Positions 1 to 4,457 of a DNA stretch of 6,992 bases are shown piece after piece (the stretch's first letter is position 1; each line of letters begins with the position of its first letter). This DNA is from Thiodiazotropha sp050305975. GTDB taxonomy: Bacteria; Pseudomonadota; Gammaproteobacteria; Chromatiales; Chromatiaceae. A model generated the notes under the pieces. It was not told the DNA's origin. It saw only the letters and a list, made by a program, of their open reading frames with translations, and searched no databases. The translations under genes and the position numbers were made by a program. The DNA is taken from the NCBI GenBank assembly GCA_050305975.1, contig JBNLGI010000079.1, forward strand, positions 1-6,992. Direction: 5' to 3'.

Positions 1-1
1 A

Positions 2-517
2 CCGGCGCAGGCCAACCACTGTTGGTCGATGGACTTTATGAGCGACAGCCTGTTCTGCGGGCGGCGTTTCAGGACCTTCAATCTGGTCGATGACTTCAAT
101 CGGGAGGCCCTGGCCATCGAGATCGACCTGAATCTCCCGGCGCCGAGAATGATCCGAGTGCTGGAGCGCGTGGTGGCCTGGCGCGGGTACCCCAACAAGC
201 TGCGCATGGACAACGGCCCTGAGTTTATCTCATCGGCACTGGCCGAATGGGCTGAAGAGCATGGTATCGAACTGGAATTTATCGAGCCGGGAAAACCAAC
301 ACAGAACTCGTACGTGGAGCGCTTCAATAGAACGTATCGGGATGAGATTCTGAACATGTACGTTTTCAGAACATTGAATGAAGTACGAGAACTCACTGAG
401 AAGTGGGTACGTGAATACAACGAAGAACGCCCGCATGACTCGCTGGATGACCTCACTCCCTGGGAGTATCGGGACAAGCACGAACAGCTGGAAAACTCTA
501 ATTTAGGGTGCCACTAA
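2..517 (+). CDS. IS3-family transposase (OrfB), C-terminal part with DDE integrase core
   Basis: This is the strand-transfer domain of an IS3-family transposase, which cuts and rejoins IS ends at a DNA target. The frame is already open at the window edge (residues PAQANHCWSMDFM), so the start is outside and the ATG at 29 is internal. The retroviral-integrase-type triad is visible: Asp in WSMDF, Asp in MDNGPEF and Glu in VERFNRTYR. The last two are separated by 35 residues, which is the D(35)E spacing of the family. The tail ERPHDSLDDLTPWEY is the typical rve C-terminus, and ENSNLGCH before the stop resembles the usual end. The stop codon lies inside the presumed right inverted repeat, as is common in IS3 elements. 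The subgroup cannot be fixed from this fragment. No frameshift or stop interrupts the visible part. Confidence 0.95.
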   Translation, partial: PAQANHCWSMDFMSDSLFCGRRFRTFNLVDDFNREALAIEIDLNLPAPRMIRVLERVVAWRGYPNKLRMDNGPEFISSALAEWAEEHGIELEFIEPGKPTQNSYVERFNRTYRDEILNMYVFRTLNEVRELTEKWVREYNEERPHDSLDDLTPWEYRDKHEQLENSNLGCH

Positions 518-533
518 AACAGGGAGGTTTACA
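496..533 (+). repeat. Probable right terminal inverted repeat of the IS3-family element
   Basis: Read on the minus strand from 533, the sequence begins TGTAAACCTCCC and continues TTTTAGTGGCACCC. This fits IS3-family termini, which start with TG and often carry a TAGTGGACAC-like internal block. It overlaps the transposase stop codon, the normal position. The partner left repeat is outside the window, so the exact end is inferred. Confidence 0.5.
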
Positions 534-571
534 AAAGGGGTCAAAGAAAAGGGGGCAGTACCCTTTTTCTC
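533..571 (+). repeat. REP-like hairpin (GGGGTC family), copy A
   Basis: Arms at 533-541 (AAAAGGGGT) and 560-568 (ACCCTTTTT) can pair over nine positions with one G-T wobble, around an 18-base loop. The element starts with AAAGGGGTC and ends with CCTTTTTCTC. The hairpin at 3550-3608 shares both ends, which suggests one repeat family. It abuts the presumed IS3 end and lies about 190 bases upstream of the RAYT gene. RAYT transposases are known to be associated with REP hairpins, so it is a candidate substrate or relic. A transcription-terminator role for the IS gene is also possible because of the T run. Confidence 0.5.
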
Positions 572-718
572 TTACCATTCTTCCTCCCTTCAGGCGTCCT
601 CATCTGGCCTAACCCACTTTAAACTTTAGCTGAATCATCGTGAGGGGCCAGGCCTACGCAACTCTTTGAATATCTGAAAAAATATGCACAAATCAACGTC
701 AAAATACGGCTTAGAACC

Positions 719-740
719 CCCGTTTTGACCCCAAAATGGG
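719..740 (+). promoter_or_regulatory. Small hairpin just upstream of the RAYT ribosome binding site
   Basis: CCCGTTTT (719-726) pairs with AAAATGGG (733-740) over eight positions, one of them G-T, with GACCCC as the loop. It lies immediately before the strong Shine-Dalgarno sequence AGGGAGGA (747-754), which sets the RAYT start at 761. The loop carries the GACCCC hexamer that recurs in the other repeats here, so it may be a REP-like recognition hairpin, a translational control element, or both. Confidence 0.35.
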
Positions 741-760
741 ATTCTTAGGGAGGAAAACGG

Positions 761-1549
761 ATGCTTCGTGCGAATCGATTTCATCTTCCAGGCCACGTCT
801 GGCACATCACCCACCGCTGCCATCGGCGGGAATTCCTGCTCAAGTTTGCTCGAGATAGGCGGCGATGGAAGTACTGGCTGTTTCAGGCGCGCAAGCGATA
901 CGGGCTTTGTGTACTGAGCTACATCGTAACCTCGAATCACATACACCTTTTGGTACTCGACCGAGGCAAAGGTGAAATAGTCCAGAGTATGCAGTTGATC
1001 GCCGGGCGCACCGCACAGGAATACAACCAACGCAAACAGCGCCGCGGTGCGTATTGGGAAGACCGTTATCATGCGACGGCCGTAGACACCGATGACTATA
1101 TGGCACGTTGTATGGTGTATATCGATCTAAATATGGTACGTGCGGGTATTGTGACACATCCAGGGGAATGGGAAGTGTGCGGCTATCAGGAGCTACTGGA
1201 TCCAAGCGCTCGGTATCGGGTCGTTGATGTTGGGGCACTTTTGGGTCTGCTGGGTATTGATGAACTGAGCCAATTCCAGTACCTCTATGCGTCCTGGATT
1301 GATGAAGGGATCAGTGCCGAGAACTCACGCCGTGATGGTCGGTGGACCGAAAGCGTGGCAGTGGGGAGCAAGGCGTTTGTAGAGCAATTTCAATCTCAAA
1401 GCGGTAGTGCTGCTGCACACCGAAAGCGCTTGCATGACGATTCTGGCTACAGGCTTTGCGAGAGCGCAGACAGTTACAACGACAATTTTGGGGTCGAAAT
1501 GGGCACTCTAAGCGCTGAGAATGCCATTTTTCTAGATAATTTAGTATGA
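761..1549 (+). CDS. REP-associated tyrosine transposase (RAYT, Y1_Tnp / IS200-like HUH family)
   Basis: This 262-residue single-domain Y1 transposase belongs to the family that nicks single-stranded DNA at REP hairpins using one tyrosine. The N-terminus (RANRFHLPGHVWHITHRCH) is the usual RAYT opening. The metal-binding HUH-type motif is His60-Ile-His62 in SNHIHLLV. The block W99-E-D-R-Y103 and then VYIDLNMVRAG follow, where Tyr120 is the likely nucleophile by comparison with E. coli TnpA-REP. The C-terminal region beyond about residue 135 (GEWEVCGYQELLD, then NFGVEMGTLSAENAIFL) is also typical, and the length fits the family. Start choice is secure: AGGGAGGA lies seven bases before the ATG. 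The gene is uninterrupted. GGGGTC-type hairpins lie upstream and tandem repeats directly downstream, the expected setting for a RAYT. Base composition looks less GC-rich than the lemA region, compatible with acquisition. Confidence 0.93.
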   Translation: MLRANRFHLPGHVWHITHRCHRREFLLKFARDRRRWKYWLFQARKRYGLCVLSYIVTSNHIHLLVLDRGKGEIVQSMQLIAGRTAQEYNQRKQRRGAYWEDRYHATAVDTDDYMARCMVYIDLNMVRAGIVTHPGEWEVCGYQELLDPSARYRVVDVGALLGLLGIDELSQFQYLYASWIDEGISAENSRRDGRWTESVAVGSKAFVEQFQSQSGSAAAHRKRLHDDSGYRLCESADSYNDNFGVEMGTLSAENAIFLDNLV

Positions 1550-1563
1550 GCATCATCGGGTTG

Positions 1564-1619
1564 AGTAGGTCCGACCCCGATCTGCGGTCCTAGTAGGTCC
1601 GACCCCGATCTGCGGTCCT
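1564..1619 (+). repeat. Perfect 28-bp tandem duplication, each unit an imperfect hairpin
   Basis: Two identical 28-base units lie head to tail (1564-1591 and 1592-1619), each starting AGTAGGTCCGACCCCG and ending GCGGTCCT. Within each unit AGGTCCG can pair with CGGTCCT at six of seven positions, leaving an 11-base loop that begins ACCCCG. The sequence GGTCCGACCCC is the reverse of GGGGTCGGACC and resembles the GGGGTCGGTGAC arm of the hairpin at 3550. The units sit between two convergent genes, 15 bases after the RAYT stop and 56 bases before the end of the minus-strand gene. That is a classic place for REP or BIME repeats. Confidence 0.8.
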
Positions 1620-1674
1620 CAGATAGGCTTCTGACATTTATCGACCCTGGTCGCTACGCTGGCAGTAGGCGGTG

Positions 1675-3273
1675 CTACTCCCTGGTCGGCAGGTAATAAC
1701 GCATGTCCATGCCGTCGCGCGACTCCTGGTACAGGTAGTGGTCTGCACCCTCGAGGTGATTGTGCCGGATAAAACGCTCGCCAGTGACCAGGTCTTCCAG
1801 GATCCCGTAGTTATCGCCTTCTTCGTTCTGCACTGCAGCCGGATCTGTAGCGGTCTCACCACCGCGCACGCGGATGCTGTCAGCGGTCACGCTCGGTAAA
1901 CAAGGCACATGCTGGGGTTGTACCGGTGGCCTCCACCCCGAGAGTTCCCGCGCGAGATATGCATATGCTTGATTGTTGCCGGTGACGACATCCTCGGCCG
2001 ATTCCATGAAGTTGTAGTAACAGGGTTCACTCATCCGGCATTCTTGTTGCGTGCTTACATCCGCACACAAGGCTCCGTTTATAATCATCACGCCTGCAAA
2101 CCTCAGCGGGGTTTCATGAAATAAGCCGGGACAAAGCTGTAACCGCGGACACCTTGACGTTACGGGAGCGGATAAATCGACACCGGTGAAAATGCCATAA
2201 TTTCCCTGCTGGCACGGGTCAGCCGTTTTTGGGATGCAGCTGTAGTCGAGCCCGGCCAAAATCTGTCTGATGTGGCGCAGATTATCCCTAATGCGGGATA
2301 TTTGCGAGCTGGTCGGACAGTGGAAGTGCCGGTAGACGGCGTAGAGGTCCTGGCCTCTAAGGGGCCAGACGCTCAGGGCGCTGCTCAACATGTCGTCAGC
2401 CAATCTGCGGCTCTGATTGATCATCTCTTGCGCATTGTCCACGCCGGTCGTTACGCGATCGCATCCTGCGTTGCTGGAGATCTCCTTCGCGCTGGTCGAT
2501 TTGTAGCTTGTGGCGGGAAGGCCCGGCAGTGTTAGTGTCCCTTGGGTGTCCAGGGAATGGGACCTCCACATTCCCTTGTCCATATCGAATACGGCCAGTC
2601 CCTCACCAGACTCGCTACCGGAGCCGCCGGCGACGGCCGTAGTGCCGGAATAACGCAGATGAAAACGGGCCAGATTGCCTTCTACTTCTTCGAGTACGTA
2701 TTCCGTGCGGCCATTTGCCTGGTTCGTGGACCGGGTCTGGGTGAAGGAATCGCCGACCTTCATCGGTGTCGTGGGGAAGGCGGGTATCCAAAAGATGTCT
2801 TGTGCCTTGGCCGGTCCGGCAGCCTGCAACAAGGCGCGATGCTTCGGCATGCCACCGGAGAAAGCGAATTCGCCGGTCTCGCCGGTGACCGAGAACCGGG
2901 TTTGAAAGATGACTCCATCATAGTAATCGATGGACCGTCCCTGGTTGCTCAACGACAGGATTCGGGCAGTGACGGACGAATCGGCGTCATCGGGTTCCTG
3001 AGTTACCTGAAACTGAACCCGCTGGTCAAACTCGGACAGCAACTTGCCGCCGCCCGTCTGCACACTATGACTGGTTTCGGAGAAATCGGTGGCGGGTGAT
3101 AAATTGTAGAAAAATCGGTATCCCTCGATGAATTCCATTTGGGCAAGGGCATAAGGGGCGAGCACGAGGCCGAGGAGGAGGGTACACATCGCCAGCCAGA
3201 TCCAAGCCTGGGGAGGCCGACCATGAGGGCTGCGTGAATGAGACGAGGTGATCATCCTTTCTCGATCGTCCAT
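1675..3273 (-). CDS. Secreted protein with a degenerate M35 (Lys-specific metallo-endopeptidase)-like C-terminal domain
   Basis: This gene encodes 532 residues. A hydrophobic segment at about 23-44 ends in APYALA before QMEF, which reads as a signal peptide cleaved near residue 44. Residues about 46-265 contain no cysteine and look beta-rich (for example MKVGDSFTQTRS, residues 171-182). Residues about 265-450 hold nine of the ten mature cysteines (C271, 319, 346, 354, 375, 381, 403, 412, 418; the tenth is C458). The series C346...C354, LQLCPGLF, FAGVMIINGAL and NNQAYAYLA follows the order of motifs in aspzincin peptidases. There one expects an LCP-F block, AGTLIHE..H and NADSYEYFA. The metal-binding His-Glu-His positions appear as Ile398, Asn399 and Leu402, so proteolysis is unlikely. 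The tail 451-532 is unrecognised. The start is uncertain: ATG at 3273 has no clear Shine-Dalgarno, and ATG at 3255 (residue 7) has AAAGG directly against it. The coding call is firm; the family link is by eye. Confidence 0.82.
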   Translation of the reverse strand: MDDRERMITSSHSRSPHGRPPQAWIWLAMCTLLLGLVLAPYALAQMEFIEGYRFFYNLSPATDFSETSHSVQTGGGKLLSEFDQRVQFQVTQEPDDADSSVTARILSLSNQGRSIDYYDGVIFQTRFSVTGETGEFAFSGGMPKHRALLQAAGPAKAQDIFWIPAFPTTPMKVGDSFTQTRSTNQANGRTEYVLEEVEGNLARFHLRYSGTTAVAGGSGSESGEGLAVFDMDKGMWRSHSLDTQGTLTLPGLPATSYKSTSAKEISSNAGCDRVTTGVDNAQEMINQSRRLADDMLSSALSVWPLRGQDLYAVYRHFHCPTSSQISRIRDNLRHIRQILAGLDYSCIPKTADPCQQGNYGIFTGVDLSAPVTSRCPRLQLCPGLFHETPLRFAGVMIINGALCADVSTQQECRMSEPCYYNFMESAEDVVTGNNQAYAYLARELSGWRPPVQPQHVPCLPSVTADSIRVRGGETATDPAAVQNEEGDNYGILEDLVTGERFIRHNHLEGADHYLYQESRDGMDMRYYLPTRE

Positions 3274-3317
3274 AAAGCAAGGTCAGAACACGGATTTTGA
3301 AAAATTACGCAGAATTG

Positions 3318-3343
3318 TGTTAAGAGCTCGGTGTTTCTTAACA
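3318..3343. promoter_or_regulatory. Perfect 8-bp dyad, candidate operator
   Basis: TGTTAAGA (3318-3325) and TCTTAACA (3336-3343) form a perfect inverted repeat with a 10-base centre. The half sites are 18 bases apart centre to centre, a spacing that suits a dimeric DNA-binding protein on one face of the helix. It lies about 45-70 bases upstream of the minus-strand gene starting at 3273. No T run follows on either strand, so a terminator is unlikely. No regulator is encoded nearby. Confidence 0.35.
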
Positions 3344-3482
3344 TGTCGCAAGAACGACTATCAGTATAGATCCTGTTAGGAAAAATAGTAGAAACGGGGG
3401 CAGAACGCGGAATTTTCTAATATATGTAACAATCGTATTCTAACTCAGATATTCCTGAAACGACCAAGAGGTAAATTGCACT

Positions 3483-3536
3483 ATGAGATGTCCGAGTTGC
3501 AAGGGGACTCAGCTAATTCCACACGAAAGGCACTAA
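3483..3536 (+). pseudogene. Truncated zf-TFIIB (zinc-knuckle) gene, first 17 codons only
   Basis: The frame reads MRCPSCKGTQLIPHERH and then stops. This matches the opening of small zf-TFIIB domain proteins, which start with M-(K/R)-C-P-x-C, continue with L...SER and normally go on to GxEIDYCPxCRGVWLDRGEL. The first CxxC (Cys3, Cys6) is present; the second Cys pair and the rest of the domain are missing. AAGAGGT (3466-3472) lies ten bases before the ATG, a good Shine-Dalgarno, so this was probably a real translation start. The frame ends at TAA in the sequence ACTAAAGGGGTC, the first of two direct copies that lead the adjacent hairpin repeat. The simplest reading is that this repeat, or a rearrangement at it, removed the 3' part. 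No trace of the remainder was found in the window. Confidence 0.6.
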
Positions 3537-3608
3537 AGGGGTCCCTACTAAAGGGGTCGGTGACAAATGATAACGATTGCGTTTTGTCACCGACTCCTTT
3601 TCTCCTTT
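3532..3608 (+). repeat. REP-like hairpin (GGGGTC family), copy B, with a duplicated left end
   Basis: The arms are 3550-3567 and 3583-3600. They begin AAAGGGGTCGGTGACAAA on the left and are complementary at 17 of 18 positions, around a 15-base loop. The left end is preceded by a direct repeat of ACTAAAGGGGTC (3532-3543 and 3547-3558, period 15). The right side runs into CCTTTTCTCC, again like copy A at 533-571. The long, nearly perfect stem and the family resemblance to the hairpins around the RAYT gene suggest a RAYT-mobilised REP element. It sits exactly where the zf-TFIIB frame is broken. Confidence 0.75.
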
Positions 3609-3661
3609 TCTCGCTCTATCTCCATAGCCATTATTCCGATGTGATTCTTTTCTAGTTACTT

Positions 3662-3709
3662 GGCAGGTCAACACCCTACTTTCAATGGAACTGTAGGGTG
3701 TGGCTTGCC
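3662..3709 (+). repeat. CACCCTAC-family hairpin, copy 1
   Basis: ACACCCTAC (3671-3679) pairs perfectly with GTAGGGTGT (3693-3701) around a 13-base loop. Weaker outer pairing joins GGCAGG (3662-3667) to CTTGCC (3704-3709). The core is shared with the hairpin at 3827-3869, while the loops differ, which is the pattern of a dispersed repeat under structural constraint. The family differs in sequence from the GGGGTC hairpins. Confidence 0.7.
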
Positions 3710-3776
3710 GCATTGATAACACGCTCATGTATGTGACATTCTTTCTGTAGCGCTGTAGCGCATTTGTATTTACGCT

Positions 3777-3805
3777 TTGTCATCACGGTATTGCGATGGC
3801 ATGAT
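3777..3805 (+). promoter_or_regulatory. Weak candidate sigma-70 promoter for the lemA operon
   Basis: TTGTCA (3777-3782) and CATGAT (3800-3805) are 17 bases apart, matching the -35 and -10 consensus at five and four of six positions. A transcript from here would carry the second CACCCTAC hairpin in its leader before lemA. The match is modest and other placements are possible. Confidence 0.2.
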
Positions 3806-3826
3806 GATGCGAATCGGTGGGGTATG

Positions 3827-3869
3827 CCCCCACCCTACCTGGGATTCGAAGTGTAGGGTGGGGAGGCTG
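3827..3869 (+). repeat. CACCCTAC-family hairpin, copy 2, in the lemA leader
   Basis: CCCCACCCTAC (3828-3838) pairs perfectly with GTAGGGTGGGG (3853-3863), an 11-bp stem with a 14-base loop. The core CACCCTAC/GTAGGGTG is identical to copy 1, whose centre lies about 160 bases upstream. It lies about 80 bases before the lemA start and has no T run after it, so it is more likely a dispersed repeat or leader structure than a terminator. Confidence 0.7.
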
Positions 3870-3940
3870 CCACACAAATTCCGCCTGAATTGGATCAAAT
3901 GAGTGTGCGTTTATCGCACCAGGTTAAGTGCCACTGCGGT

Positions 3941-4456
3941 ATGGACACGATTGTCGTAATCATCTTCATTGCCCTTCTTGTCTGGGTCATATTCATCTAC
4001 AACCGCCTGGTACGCGATCGCAACCGGGTGCTGGCTGGGTGGAGCGATATCGAGGTTCAGCTCAAACGCCGCCACGATCTGCTGCCCAAGCTGGTCGATG
4101 CGGTCAAGCAGTATGCCGGTTACGAACAAGCCACCCTGTCGACGATCGTCGAGCTGCGCAGCCGTGCCGCCACCGCTGCAGCCATTGGCGACCGAGGCGA
4201 TCTCGAAGCCGAGTTGGGCGATGGTATCCAGCGTCTGCTGGCCATTGCAGAGGCCTATCCGGATCTCAAGGCCAATCAAAACTTTCTCGACCTGCAACAC
4301 AACATCAGCGAGGTGGAGAAGCACATCCAGTACGCCCGCCGTTACTACAATGGCACGGTGCGCAACCTCAACACCCGAATCGACTCCTTTCCGGACCTGC
4401 TGATCGCAAAGGCGTTCGGCTATCGCTACGCCGAATACTTTGCACTCGAGAAATGA
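3941..4456 (+). CDS. lemA: LemA family membrane-anchored protein
   Basis: This 171-residue protein has one N-terminal membrane segment (residues about 3-19, IVVIIFIALLVWVIFIY) followed by a long helical domain. LemA proteins are thought to sit in the inner membrane with this helical bundle exposed; their biochemical role is not settled. Family landmarks are clear: YNRLVRDRNRV (20-30), WSDIEVQLKRRHDLLPKLV (34-52), AYPDLKANQNFLDLQ (105-119), then ARRYYNGTVRNLNTRIDSFP and an FGY near the C-terminus. The ATG at 3941 gives the usual LemA N-terminus. No strong Shine-Dalgarno precedes it, and an in-frame GTG at 3929 with AGGTT upstream is a possible alternative. Further in-frame starts at 3890 (TTG) and 3899 (ATG) would add non-conserved residues. 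It is followed after one base by the DUF2207 gene, a pairing seen in other bacteria. Confidence 0.95.
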   Translation: MDTIVVIIFIALLVWVIFIYNRLVRDRNRVLAGWSDIEVQLKRRHDLLPKLVDAVKQYAGYEQATLSTIVELRSRAATAAAIGDRGDLEAELGDGIQRLLAIAEAYPDLKANQNFLDLQHNISEVEKHIQYARRYYNGTVRNLNTRIDSFPDLLIAKAFGYRYAEYFALEK

Positions 4457-4457
4457 G

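Larger units (their letters stand above)
1..533 (+). mobile_element. Right-hand part of an IS3-family insertion sequence
   Basis: The window opens inside an IS3-family element and shows its right portion: the C-terminal catalytic domain of the transposase followed by a plausible terminal inverted repeat ending in CA at 533. The left end, orfA and the frameshift region lie outside the window, so it cannot be judged whether the element is complete or active. The visible transposase portion is uninterrupted and keeps its catalytic residues. The right boundary rests on the IS3-family TG...CA end convention and was not tested against a matching left end or a target duplication. Confidence 0.8.
3274..3889. 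other. Repeat-rich intergenic region without an intact gene
   Basis: About 615 bases separate the minus-strand secreted-protein gene from lemA. The part up to about 3480 is noticeably AT-rich and contains a dyad and a well-formed ribosome binding site for a broken gene. The rest is built from hairpin elements of two families with short spacers. Open frames crossing this part run through the hairpins and have no family resemblance. An 8-base tandem, TGTAGCGC, occurs twice near 3746-3761. Confidence 0.7.

Noticed and set aside
635..1072. Minus-strand open frame with a hydrophobic N-terminus overlapping the RAYT start
   Set aside because: It covers the RAYT ribosome binding site and the codons for its HUH motif in antisense, and resembles no known protein.
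2542..3099. Plus-strand open frame of 185 codons opposite the secreted-protein gene
   Set aside because: The minus-strand reading has a signal peptide, clustered cysteines and a uniform frame over 532 codons; the plus-strand frame has none of these.
3513..3728. Minus-strand open frame of 71 codons between the broken zf-TFIIB gene and lemA
   Set aside because: It reads straight through two hairpin repeats, so its codons are explained by repeat sequence; there is no supporting ribosome binding site or family match.
3532..3869. CRISPR-like array of short palindromic repeats
   Set aside because: The palindromes belong to two unrelated families, are unevenly spaced with only two copies each, and no cas gene is present.
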